From CAJKWP01 sp964554475 (lineage in GTDB: Bacteria; Bacillota; Clostridia; Christensenellales; UBA1242): a stretch of 64,000 nucleotides of DNA. A model generated the notes under the pieces. The model did no database searches. It was given only the letters and a program-made list of their open reading frames with translations, and was not told where the DNA came from. The translations under genes and the position numbers were made by a program. The DNA is taken from assembly GCA_964554475.1 (NCBI GenBank), contig CAZKOT010000001.1:10437-74436 (forward strand), given 5' to 3'. Positions 1 to 9,600 of the stretch are shown here, piece by piece (the stretch's first letter is position 1; every line of letters begins with the position of its first letter).

Positions 1-545
1 CCACCTGAATCCATATATTCAGTTTTAAACAATGTTCCGCCAGTTTCGCCGCCTGTTGTGGCACTATCAAGAGCCATTAGCAAAATATCACTTAAAAATA
101 ATCCAAATATACAAGAAACAGGAACAATTAAAAATAAAAACAAACTTTTAATGCTTTTTGAAATAATAATCAATTTGTTGTTTGAAGGTTTTTCTTTTGC
201 ACTATCTGCATCGGGCATATACTCTTGTCTAATAGTAGCAATAATAGTTGTAACAATTAAAAGAATAACAGCAAAAATCACAAGCGCCCAAAATGCGTTT
301 TTAATAGCAGGATAAGCAGAATCTGAAACAAAAATATTTCTAAGAAAAGAAAGTGCAATGTCTCCTGTTTGTGCTGTAGCATCTTCGCCAACATAATAGG
401 TATCCAAACCAGCAAGTTTTCGCATTACAAGTTGTAAAGTATCGAGTAGCGACATTAAAGTAACGCAAAGAAAATAAATAAGTTTAGGAATTAATGAAAT
501 TATTTCCCAAAACCAATCAAAGGGTGTCCAAGCCAAAAATTGCAT
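1..545 (-). CDS. VirB6/TrbL-like T4SS membrane protein, partial paralogue
   Basis: This is the N-terminal 181 residues of a polytopic membrane protein that runs off the left edge of the window. It reads from an ATG at 543-545 behind a strong site (GGGAGG, about 6 bases upstream). The fragment aligns along its whole length with the N-terminus of the next gene (682-2952). Both share IPKLIYF, MRKLAGLD, TGDIAL, KNAFWALVI, IRQEY, KEKPSNNKL and SIFG/CIFGL-type blocks at matching positions. Predicted helices lie near residues 18-40, 84-108 and 133-155. In VirB6/TrbL families such proteins form part of the inner-membrane channel of conjugative type IV secretion systems. The assignment is by helix pattern and by the neighbouring VirD4-type ATPase. 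It is probably co-transcribed with the upstream paralogue, since no terminator is visible in the 136 bases between them. Confidence 0.75.
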   Translation of the reverse strand, partial: MQFLAWTPFDWFWEIISLIPKLIYFLCVTLMSLLDTLQLVMRKLAGLDTYYVGEDATAQTGDIALSFLRNIFVSDSAYPAIKNAFWALVIFAVILLIVTTIIATIRQEYMPDADSAKEKPSNNKLIIISKSIKSLFLFLIVPVSCIFGLFLSDILLMALDSATTGGETGGTLFKTEYMDSG

Positions 546-681
546 CTTTTTTCCTCCCTGCCTATTACATTTCGATTATTGCAGTTACATCATTGCGAGA
601 AAACATATTCCATGGCATTCACTTCATTCTCGTTATTTTATAAAAACGAAATGGGTAGCGTTGTTAAACAAAATGAAAATA

Positions 682-2952
682 TTATTTCTTTTTTGTTTGT
701 GATTGTTCTGCTTTTGCTTTTTTTTGAACTTCGTAAGCAGCCTCTTCTTTTTTCTTAAGTCTCTTTTCTTCCATAAATCCAGCAATATCACCAAGTCCTT
801 TGCCCATAAATGCCATTTGAGCAGCAGTAAATCCACCTTTTCCACCTTTAGTTGCAGCAGATTTCCATTCATCTTGTAGAAGGTCAGTAAGAAGTCCAAT
901 ATGTTTTATGCCTGTTGCTCCAATTGCACTTGAAACTCTCGCTTTTCTTTGAGTTCCAATTTCTTGAAGTCTTTGTGCTTTTCCTTGTTTGACGTATGCA
1001 TCTCTTTTTTCTTTTAGTGCTACATCTCTTGTTCTGCCTCCGGCGGAATACCTTTTTTCGGCTGTATCAAGTATTTGTTGTTCAATTTTAGCCTTTGCAG
1101 TTTGACCTTTTTCTGAACTTTCCCAATCTTCTCGGGTTAATGCAGCGGCACCTGAAGCTTTTGTAGTCATAGAATATCTTCCGTAAGCACTATCCATAGC
1201 ATCTTCTTGATTTTTTTGTTCTTCCTTATATTCCTGACTTTGTCTTATTTCTTCGTTAAATTCTTCATTTGCTTTTTGTTTTTCTTCTCTATCAAATTTC
1301 TGTCCGTGTTCTTGTTCAATTTTTTCTTTTGTTTTCTTACTCGTTAAAAATTTTCCAGCAAATCCTCCCTCATCACGTATTTTGTTTGCTAAACCGGATT
1401 TTCCAATCTTTTTTCCAATTGCTCTTGCCCCTTTACCAGCGAGACCTCCTCCCATTGCTTTCATTGCAAGACCTGCTGCTCCACCCGTTAATCGTGCAGC
1501 ACCTGCAACCAATGAACCCACTTTTTCAGTTAGCTTTCCACCCGCTTCGGCGGCATCTTCTGCACCAATCATTTTGCTAACCATTGCTAAAAAGGTGTTT
1601 ATGACAGTCAATCCAACAATAATCATTAACGAACTTATCATAAGATTTAATAGGGCAGTAACAATTGCAATGTCTCCGGTTTCAGGAAACAGTTTAATTT
1701 GATTTAAATACGGAAAAATCAAAAACAATAGATTCATTCCAATAATACATGCAAAAACCGAGAGTGCTTTTTGAAGAAAACTTTCACGCCATTTATTAAA
1801 AGACTTACCCTCATCAAGAGGCATTGTGGCAATAAAGGGTGGTGAAATAATAAAGAGAGCAACCATCTCAATAATACGTTTCATTAAACCAAGAATAATA
1901 TCAATAAATAATTTAATTGCAATGATTAAAAAAGCAAAACCAACAATATAATTAAAAAACCACAAATCATAATAGTACCAAACAAGTGGAACATTAAATT
2001 TTGAAAAATTCGAAATCTGTTGTTCATCTGTAATTGTCCATAATCCTAATTCTACAACTGAAGAAAAAGAACTGTCAACATTGATAGGTTTTGAACCTGG
2101 TGTTTGCCCCGTTCCTTTAAAAAAGACATGATTTGCAAAAGCTTCATCAATTAATTCAGCGGTTTTTTCTTTATCATCAGCATATAAATTAAATATATCA
2201 AAATGTGAAATTGTTGAAACTGTTCCCACTAAACGTTGAGAATATGTAACTCCACCATATTCTTTATTGATACGAACCCTGTTTGCATTATAAGCGGCAG
2301 ATTTAAACATCATTCCGCTAAATGTTAAATTCCTCGTAGGCAATCCTTGTTCAAAAATATCAAAAAAACAATATGTTTGAGTATCAGCAATATTTTCACT
2401 ATGCAGTTGACTTCTAGCAGTTGAATTAGACAAAAGTATCCCCCCAGTGGAAGTACTTGTCGTTGCACTGTCCATTGCTTGAAGAGCAATGTCTCCTAAT
2501 GCAAGACCAAAAATACAAGAAAGAGGAACAATTAAAAACATAAAAAGACTACGAATGCTACTTTTGATTATTGTTAACTTATTATTTGATGGTTTTTCTT
2601 TTGAAGATTCTTGACCAGGCAAATATTCCTGTCTAATGATTGCAATAATTGTTGCAACAATTAAAAAAATTATGCCTAAAATAACCAATGCCCAAAATGC
2701 ATTTTTTAAAGCGGGAAAACGTGAATCTGTAACAAAAATTTCTCTCATAAAACCAAGCGCAATATCGCCTGTTTCAGGACTAGTACTATCACCTATATAA
2801 TAGACATCAAGACCGGCAAGTTTACGCATAATCCATTGAAAAGCATCAAGAACACTCATTAATGAAACGCAAATAAAATAAATCAATTTGGGAATAATGT
2901 TAACCCAAGATGTAATCAAATCTTCAAAACTTAAAATAAATGATACTGACAA
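682..2952 (-). CDS. VirB6/TrbL-like conjugation membrane protein
   Basis: A 756-residue polytopic protein, probably an inner-membrane channel component of a type IV secretion or conjugation system. Hydrophobic helices are visible near residues 18-38, 84-108, 133-155, 335-385 (a cluster), 395-420 and 440-475. The region between helices 3 and 4 (about 160-330) is hydrophilic and probably extracellular. After residue 475 comes a Gly/Ala-rich stretch, then a long charged, probably coiled-coil tail rich in Lys, Glu and Gln, presumably cytoplasmic. The start is a TTG at 2950-2952 with AAAGGA 8 bases upstream; no ATG nearby fits. The gene upstream on the same strand is a VirD4-type coupling ATPase, and the gene downstream is a paralogue. 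The family is inferred from architecture and context, without a signature motif. Confidence 0.72.
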   Translation of the reverse strand: MSVSFILSFEDLITSWVNIIPKLIYFICVSLMSVLDAFQWIMRKLAGLDVYYIGDSTSPETGDIALGFMREIFVTDSRFPALKNAFWALVILGIIFLIVATIIAIIRQEYLPGQESSKEKPSNNKLTIIKSSIRSLFMFLIVPLSCIFGLALGDIALQAMDSATTSTSTGGILLSNSTARSQLHSENIADTQTYCFFDIFEQGLPTRNLTFSGMMFKSAAYNANRVRINKEYGGVTYSQRLVGTVSTISHFDIFNLYADDKEKTAELIDEAFANHVFFKGTGQTPGSKPINVDSSFSSVVELGLWTITDEQQISNFSKFNVPLVWYYYDLWFFNYIVGFAFLIIAIKLFIDIILGLMKRIIEMVALFIISPPFIATMPLDEGKSFNKWRESFLQKALSVFACIIGMNLLFLIFPYLNQIKLFPETGDIAIVTALLNLMISSLMIIVGLTVINTFLAMVSKMIGAEDAAEAGGKLTEKVGSLVAGAARLTGGAAGLAMKAMGGGLAGKGARAIGKKIGKSGLANKIRDEGGFAGKFLTSKKTKEKIEQEHGQKFDREEKQKANEEFNEEIRQSQEYKEEQKNQEDAMDSAYGRYSMTTKASGAAALTREDWESSEKGQTAKAKIEQQILDTAEKRYSAGGRTRDVALKEKRDAYVKQGKAQRLQEIGTQRKARVSSAIGATGIKHIGLLTDLLQDEWKSAATKGGKGGFTAAQMAFMGKGLGDIAGFMEEKRLKKKEEAAYEVQKKAKAEQSQTKKK

Positions 2953-2991
2953 TTAATTATTCCTTTATATTATTTTGACATTTTCATTCTT

Positions 2992-3000
2992 ATTATAACA
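2992..3000 (-). promoter_or_regulatory. extended -10 promoter candidate
   Basis: On the minus strand the sequence is TGTTATAAT, a perfect TATAAT with a TGn extension, about 40 bases upstream of the TTG start at 2952. No good -35 hexamer is visible. It would drive the VirB6-like gene separately from the coupling ATPase gene. Confidence 0.4.
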
Positions 3001-3134
3001 AAAAAAATGAAAAAGCGAAAAGATTTTTAATAAAATCTCTGCTTTAGTTTAAACTTAATACAAAAAATTAATAATAAAAAAATAATATTGCTTCAATAAA
3101 TAGTTACAAAATAAAATAAAATTATGATTGTCTT

Positions 3135-5108
3135 TTAAAAATCGAAATCGGTGAAATCACTCCTTGTTCCCCCGCCCAATTTTTTATTTCTTTCAGTTAT
3201 ATCAAAATATATTGCCTTTTCGTCAAGATATTTGCTAGGAACATATTTTTCTGCCGCTTTACGTTGATCAAATTGTGGAGTTTTGAAGTAGGGTGTAAGT
3301 TGGGTTTTAATAGGGTTAACTTGAAATATTTTAATTATTGCTGTTCCAAAAGGAAGTTGACCTAATTCATAAGGATAAATAAGTGGTCGCGAAACAACTT
3401 TTTTACTTGTTGTTTTATTTTCACCATCACCTTTTTCAGATTTACTAGAAGATTTATCCTCCATTTCCATTGAAATTTCGCCACACATTTTTGAGTATTC
3501 TTCTTTTGTTTTTTGGTCCTCGGTTCCCAAATAAATTTGGATATTACAGTTTCCTCTTATTGTTTCAGCAACTTCTTTAGAATATTTGTTTTCAAGCTGA
3601 GAATAAGATTGAATAACAAGTTCAAAAAAAATATCACGAGAACGTGCAACTGTAATAATACTATCCATCTTTGGAATTTTGGGTAAATTTGCGAACTCAT
3701 CAAGTAAGAAGTACACTGTTTTGTCAAGTTTAAGTGATGGTTTAAGACTAGCTTTTTCAATTAATTTTTTATATATTTGTGAAATACACATTGTTGCAAT
3801 ACAGTGTCTGCTCTCTTTTTCATCGGGTACTTTAATAAAAAGAACGGTCGGTTTGTCTGTGAAATCGTCAAAATACATATCATTACCGCTTGTTGCGTAA
3901 CAAATGCCGGCATCTTGAAAAATTGAAATTCTTGATTGTAGCACACCAATGTAACTTTTTGTTGTATTTGGAGCATTGTTAATAACCGTTGAAGTTAATG
4001 ATTGCACCTTTGAAAGTTTGTCTCTTCCAATATTACAATATTGACGTAGTGTCCCAAAAATATTATCAGGATCTGGGTCACGATAATTTGCAATTTTTCC
4101 AAGATTATAAAAATTAAATCTTTCTCTTGTCATTCCTAGTTCAGGATTTGAACTATCTTCAAGCATTGCAAGCATAAGTCCAAAAAGAAAATCTTGTGCT
4201 CCACGCTCCCATGAAGTATCAGTTTTGCTTTCAATTGGAACAACAGTTGCAGCAATTTCACGAAGTTCGTTTTCTGCCATATCAATAAGTTCTTGTTTTT
4301 TTGACAAAGCATCTGTAACTGCCATTTCTTTTGTTGGATATGCAATTTTATTATATTCATACCAAACAGGTCCATAATTATTTGTTATTAATCTCAATCC
4401 ACTATTAGGATTCGGTTTTCCTTCTCTATGTTCTTTTATCTCTCTTTCTAGATTGTGTGCTTTGTGGTACATCATATATGAGTTATCCATTGGATTCCAG
4501 CGTGTAGAAGCATATGGGTTACGAAGGTCAAGCACTTCAAGACGATATCCCGCTTCTTCAAGTTGAATTGAATGATTGTTAAAAAGTTCCCCTTTCGGGT
4601 CAGTAATCACCAAACAAGGTTTTTGTGCGGTGTGTGAAAGAATTCGTATTGCCGGTTCAATCAAAAGCGTTGTTTTACCCGAACCAGTTGTTCCAATAAC
4701 AAGGGTGTGAATTGGATTATACATATTTATTAATAATTTTCCACCACTTACAAGATTACGTATAACAATACCACTTCGTTTTATGGAAGAAAGTGCACCC
4801 CAATGAGTCGGTGTAAATTTAGAATCAGTTGCAAGTTCATTTAAAGTAATCCAACGAGAGTCATAATATTGACTCATGGTTCCACTTTGTTTTGTTTTAC
4901 CTTGTCCAAAATCTCCGCCTTTTTTAGGTGTTTTTGTTAATACATATATAATTGCTCCAACTGCAGCAAGACCAAAAGCTCCTAAAGTTGTGCTGTTTGT
5001 TAAAAGAAAAGGAATGTCGTCAAAACCATTTAATAAGCCCGAAACAACAACACCTGCAACATATGAGAGAATAATTAAAACTACTAAATAAATAATTTTT
5101 TTCTTCAT
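3135..5108 (-). CDS. VirD4/TraG-type type IV coupling protein
   Basis: A 657-residue coupling ATPase that in this family brings the relaxase-DNA complex to the type IV secretion channel. Two N-terminal membrane helices (about residues 5-26 and 36-58) are followed by the nucleotide-binding domain. Walker A reads GTTGSGKT near residue 140, and Walker B reads FLLDEFANLPKI near residue 470, the classic TraG/VirD4 signature. VARSRDIFFELVIQSYSQL follows it, as is usual. The length fits the family (about 600-700). The start ATG has AAGGGG 7 bases upstream. The C-terminus is acidic and aromatic (DFTDFDF), which may be a docking tail. It lies upstream of the VirB6-like pair on the same strand and diverges from a pilin-like gene. 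No relaxase or VirB4 ATPase is in the window, so the rest of the system must lie to the left or elsewhere. Confidence 0.92.
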   Translation of the reverse strand: MKKKIIYLVVLIILSYVAGVVVSGLLNGFDDIPFLLTNSTTLGAFGLAAVGAIIYVLTKTPKKGGDFGQGKTKQSGTMSQYYDSRWITLNELATDSKFTPTHWGALSSIKRSGIVIRNLVSGGKLLINMYNPIHTLVIGTTGSGKTTLLIEPAIRILSHTAQKPCLVITDPKGELFNNHSIQLEEAGYRLEVLDLRNPYASTRWNPMDNSYMMYHKAHNLEREIKEHREGKPNPNSGLRLITNNYGPVWYEYNKIAYPTKEMAVTDALSKKQELIDMAENELREIAATVVPIESKTDTSWERGAQDFLFGLMLAMLEDSSNPELGMTRERFNFYNLGKIANYRDPDPDNIFGTLRQYCNIGRDKLSKVQSLTSTVINNAPNTTKSYIGVLQSRISIFQDAGICYATSGNDMYFDDFTDKPTVLFIKVPDEKESRHCIATMCISQIYKKLIEKASLKPSLKLDKTVYFLLDEFANLPKIPKMDSIITVARSRDIFFELVIQSYSQLENKYSKEVAETIRGNCNIQIYLGTEDQKTKEEYSKMCGEISMEMEDKSSSKSEKGDGENKTTSKKVVSRPLIYPYELGQLPFGTAIIKIFQVNPIKTQLTPYFKTPQFDQRKAAEKYVPSKYLDEKAIYFDITERNKKLGGGTRSDFTDFDF

Positions 5109-5545
5109 GCCAAAACCCCTTGAAAAATTTAATAAAATTTTATAATAACCAATTTTTTAAATTATAAATTATGAATTTCATTAATAGGTTACACAAAAAG
5201 AAGATTTTAAGTCAAGTAAATGGAATGAAAGTAGAAAAATATATTGCGAATTTTCTTTTTCACAAATAAAAATAAAAAAGATATTTTTAAAATATCAAAT
5301 TGTTTCACAACAAAAAATAAGTTTCATAATGAGGTTTCATATTAATTAATAAAAATTTAAGAATATAATTAAACTAATAGTTTAAAAAAAATTTAAAATT
5401 AAATTTAAATTAACAAAAAAAAATCAAAATTTGTTTTGAAGTTTTTTTTTATTATGTTAATATTATTTTGTAAATTTAATTGCTTTTGAATAAATGCAAT
5501 TTTATTGCGAAAAATACGAATAGAAAAATTGTTTTGGAGGAATAT
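5109..5545. other. divergent intergenic region, coupling protein / pilin
   Basis: 437 bases of very AT-rich DNA separate the divergent coupling-protein and pilin-like genes. The only ordered element I see is a perfect 17-base palindrome (8-base arms) at 5280-5296, made only of A/T apart from its outer G/C. On the minus strand it is followed by a T-rich run, so it could be a weak attenuator or an operator. No clear -35/-10 pair was found. Confidence 0.4.
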
Positions 5546-5923
5546 ATGAATTATTTAGTAGCAGTAGCAAGCAAAATATTGGGTTTTGTTGCTTCCCCAT
5601 TTCAAGTCGGTGGTTGGGAAAATATAGAAGATAGAATACCCGAGGATTTTGCTTGGATAAAAAATGTTGTTGATGCCATCACCATGATACTTTGGCCACT
5701 TTTAATTGTTGTCGGTGCTGCGGGAATGATTTATGCTGTTATTCTTGGAGTTAACATGGCGAGAGCTGATTCAACTGAAAAAAGAGAAGAGGCGAAAAAA
5801 CGTTTAATTAATGTTATTGTAGGAATGGCAATTGTAATTGGATTAATATTATTCATGCAATTATTCATGTACGTCATAATGCCGAATTTCATACCAACAG
5901 TTGATTTAATACCAGCAGAATAA
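5546..5923 (+). CDS. VirB2/TrbC-like pilin-type membrane protein
   Basis: A 125-residue protein with two strong hydrophobic helices (about residues 43-70 and 87-112), separated by a short basic/acidic loop (ADSTEKREEAKKRLINVIVG). This is the typical layout of small VirB2/TrbC or T4SS pilin proteins in Gram-positive conjugative elements. I chose the ATG at 5546 because TTGGAGG sits 6 bases upstream. A longer reading from 5480 adds 22 residues without a site. An amphipathic N-terminal segment (about residues 1-42) precedes the first helix. It is transcribed away from the coupling-protein gene and ends at a strong terminator. Family assignment rests on size, topology and context; Gram-positive pilin subunits are poorly conserved in sequence. 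Confidence 0.7.
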   Translation: MNYLVAVASKILGFVASPFQVGGWENIEDRIPEDFAWIKNVVDAITMILWPLLIVVGAAGMIYAVILGVNMARADSTEKREEAKKRLINVIVGMAIVIGLILFMQLFMYVIMPNFIPTVDLIPAE

Positions 5924-5935
5924 AAATAATAATAA

Positions 5936-5967
5936 AAACCTCTTTAACATTAAAGAGGTTTTTTTAT
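5936..5967 (+). terminator. rho-independent terminator
   Basis: Perfect stem AACCTCTTTAA / TTAAAGAGGTT followed by seven T, 13 bases after the pilin-like stop codon. Confidence 0.9.
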
Positions 5968-6010
5968 TTTAATAAATTATTTTAGGTAGTCTCAAGGCGT
6001 CAATTTAAGA

Positions 6011-6271
6011 TTATAAATAATGGCTTCCAATAATATTATTCATTCTCAAAACCCTTCTAAAATTTTCCGCTTTTTCTTTGGTTTCAAAGCGTGTTCTTAA
6101 GTCTACGTTAAACTCCCCTTTTAAGAAATCACAGTAGTAATCTTTTATATCTGGGTCACTTAAATCCCAATTTAAAATGCCATTATGTTCATCAACATCA
6201 TAAAATTCGTCATATGTCCAAATAGTCGCTCCTTCCTCTAAAAGTTTTTTTAATCTTTCCCTTGTAATCAT
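6011..6271 (-). CDS. small acidic hypothetical protein
   Basis: An 86-residue soluble protein that I do not recognise. It is rich in Asp, Glu, Tyr and aromatic residues (TYDEFYDVDEHNG, LSDPDIKDYYCDF), with a basic C-terminal helix around KAENFRRVLRMNN. No signal peptide, membrane helix or known motif is visible. Translation is supported by AAGGAG 8 bases before the ATG. It stands alone on the minus strand between the pilin-like gene and the giant surface-protein gene, and its 3' end faces the pilin terminator. A role in the conjugative locus is possible but nothing in the sequence shows it. Confidence 0.65.
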   Translation of the reverse strand: MITRERLKKLLEEGATIWTYDEFYDVDEHNGILNWDLSDPDIKDYYCDFLKGEFNVDLRTRFETKEKAENFRRVLRMNNIIGSHYL

Positions 6272-6619
6272 TTTAAAACTCCTTTTTTGTTTAATTGTTT
6301 ACTATTATCATATTAATATTTTCTATTAACAAGATTCGTATGCCATTTTTAGAATTGAGAATATGTAAAGTTAGAAAGTGTGGCAATCTAAAATTTTATG
6401 TCGCTTTCCAACGATCTTTCTTCTCGCATTTTATTTCAACATGCTAATTCATTCATCTGCGATTTGTGTTTAGTATTTTGTAATTTGTTTTGGCATATTT
6501 TCTTTTCTATTACAAATTACTATTTATAATATATAATATAAAAACTATTATATTTATTTGCTCAAAAAAAATGGTTATGTTAAAATTATTTTGTCGAATT
6601 AAAACAATTTAGAGGTTTT
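6272..6619. other. divergent intergenic region before giant surface protein
   Basis: 348 bases with a good promoter for the giant protein at the right end (6558-6586). The middle (about 6360-6450) is slightly less AT-rich than its flanks and unassigned; I see no convincing RNA fold there. Confidence 0.4.
6558..6586 (+). promoter_or_regulatory. sigma-A type promoter
   Basis: TTGCTC, 17-base spacer, TAAAAT. The -10 ends 33 bases before the ATG of the giant protein, which has AGAGG as ribosome binding site. Confidence 0.6.
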
Positions 6620-9600
6620 ATGAAAAACCATCACAAGAAAACCTTGCTTTCGGTTATGTTTTCACTCCTCCTTGCAATTACAGGTGGCTTTTTCTTAAAT
6701 TTTCAAAAATTTCCATTAATTGCAAATGCTGATGATTTATTTACTCCCTCCTATCTTTCGATTTTTAAATATACCGAAAGTTCAACTCCTGGGGAATACA
6801 CCAAAACAGGAAATACAATTTCACGTTTGGACGGAGTTTATTTAAATGAAGATCAAATTGTTATTTTAAGACTTGCACACCCAGATGAAGCAGTTTCTTA
6901 CGGAAACTATAAAATAGAAGTTTATGGAACAGAAATATTTTTAAATAAATCAGCAATCACATGGAGACCTGAATACACTGTAAATAATTATAACGAAACC
7001 CAATATGATTACATAGAAATGCGTTTTAATGTTTGGGCATCACCCTATGGAACAGAGGAACCCGATGACGAAGGGAGATATGACATAAGTATTCAATATG
7101 TTGAATATTTTAACGGAGTAGCACTTCCATCAAAAACCTTAACTTATTCTTTTTATCTTTTCAAAACATCAAGTTATTATTTGGGAACCTATCCTGCTGT
7201 AACAATTTTAAATTTAGCAAGTTCATCTGACACAATTTTAGCAGGAGCATCTGCTTCTTATGCAAGAACTTTTCAGTATTATTACAAAAATAATGCACCA
7301 TCAGAAACACGTCTTTCGCTCCCAGAACTATCATATAATCCCCAAAAATTTGAAATTAGAATTACCAAAACAATTTACGGAATTAACACTGTAAGCTATA
7401 TTAGTTTAAATTCATCTGGCGAAATTGTTCAAACCAATCCAATTGTAAAAATCCGTAAGACTGGCGAAACAAATGCTATTATTAATTTTAATGACATAGG
7501 AAATTACCAAATTGATTATATATTTGTTCACAAATATTTAGACAATGATGTGATTGTAACAGAGCCACTTACTAACGTAACAAATCAAACAAAATATGAC
7601 CGAATGAATTTGTTTGGCTTTCAATTATTTCACACTGATATCAATTCTTCTGAAGCACAAAATCGTTTAGAATTTAAATCATTTGATTCTAACAACATTT
7701 TAAGAACTGGCTTTCAAACCGACGTAACTTACACTCATATTTCAGACAATTCTACAAATGCAAGATATATTTCTTTTGCTGAAGAAGGACTAAACTCCTA
7801 TTCAATTGTTCAAACAGATGGAATGAGTGAAACATTTCCATTGTCAACAATCAATTTTAACAATGAAATTTTAACTCTTCCCAGCACAAATCAAGCACCA
7901 GTCGAACTTGAGTTTAATGGATCAATTTTAACTGATAATTCTTCCTTAATTAATGACAGTTATTATTTAAAGCTTGACCACTATGACTCGACAGCAGGTA
8001 ATACAAGAAATATTTGGAAAATGGAAAGAAATTATCGTGGAACAGCATTTACAGAACCCGGAACATATTTAGTAAAAGTCAGATATCAATCTCAAATATG
8101 TATGCAACCCGAGCGTTTTTTTACTCAATGGTTTTTCTTTAAAATTGTCAGTGAAACTCCAAATTACACAGTAACAACTCAAAGCGGAACAAATTTACTT
8201 TCAAACGCATTCACAAAAGAGTCAGTTATCGTTAACGCCATAGAAAGTGAATATAACAATCCTTTTAATTCACCAACTCAACTATTTGTTTATTCAAAAT
8301 CTTTTGAAAGCTCAACTTATTCAAATGAAACTTTAATAAATCCCCAAAGTCCTACCTCTTTTTCATCAAAAGCAAATTATAAAGCAGTAATTAAATTCGG
8401 AAAAAACTTTTCTAAAAGTAAGAGTAGTTATTTTACCATCGACACAGATGAAATTTCTGGAATTACAACAAGAACTGTTTCTTTTATTGATGGCAACTAT
8501 CAAAAAAACTCGGCAATAAATTTTTTCTCGAATTCAGATGTTGCTGTCGAATGGAATGAAAAAGCAGCAAGTGGAAATATCACAACAGCTCAATATAAAT
8601 TTATCCCTATCACAAAAACTACTTCAACTTTTTCTCATGCCCAACTCTTAAATTATTATGAAAACCTAAGTCATTATATCCCAGTTAACTATGAAATCAC
8701 TTACAATGGTGGATTAATACAAGCAGCTCCATACTCAAACACAGTAGGATCCTTAACCGTTCCAACCGAAAAAGTAAAATCACAAGAAGGAATATATTTA
8801 TTTAAAATTTCAGATTTGGCTGGTAATGTTGCCTACCATTCTTTTGTTATTGAGAAATCAGCTCCACGAGTTCTTCAAAAAACCTTGGGAGAATATCAAA
8901 CAGATTTTTCAACATTAAATCTAGTAAGCGAAAATACAACTATTCAATGGGGTGAATATAAAGTAATTAAATTTAGCGGTTTAGATTTAACCGGAATTGA
9001 TTTAAATGATTGGACAATCCCCGATGGACCTGACCCAGGAACTGAACGTGATGACCCAAATATTGACCCTTGGTTACTCTTACTTTTTAGAAACAAAGCA
9101 ACAACTTTAGAGATGTCAAATTCGAATGCCGATTTTAAAAGAATTTTAATTGGCAGTGAAACAAATCTTTTCTTATCTTCAAAAATAAAAACCAGCGAAG
9201 TAATGGTTCAAATTGGTGAAAAAAGAGTAATTGCGCAAACCGAAAACATTTATGCAGGTGGAGAACCCTTGCCCGTTGAACAAATCGGTGGAATTAATTA
9301 CTGTTTTGGTTATCAAATAAATATTGCAAATTTGGCCGGCACTATTATTTACGAAAACACCTATTCATTTTTTGTAAATGATGAGAGTCAAACGAGAACG
9401 GGAGAATTCGCAACAACTCATAATATTGAGGTTTCAACAGACATTTCCAAAACTTCTGTTCGTTTTGCAACAAACGTTCCCTCAAATCCTTATGATGGTT
9501 TAAGTCGACATGATTACGAATTAACAGATTTAAGCAATCCAAATAATAGCACAAAATCGCTTTTTTACATGCCAATAAGCATAGATTTACTAGAATTACA

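Noticed and set aside
5280..5296. Operator or terminator in the coupling-protein/pilin spacer
   Set aside because: The 17-base palindrome is perfect but almost all A/T; such palindromes are likely by chance in this composition. Kept only as a note in the spacer entry.
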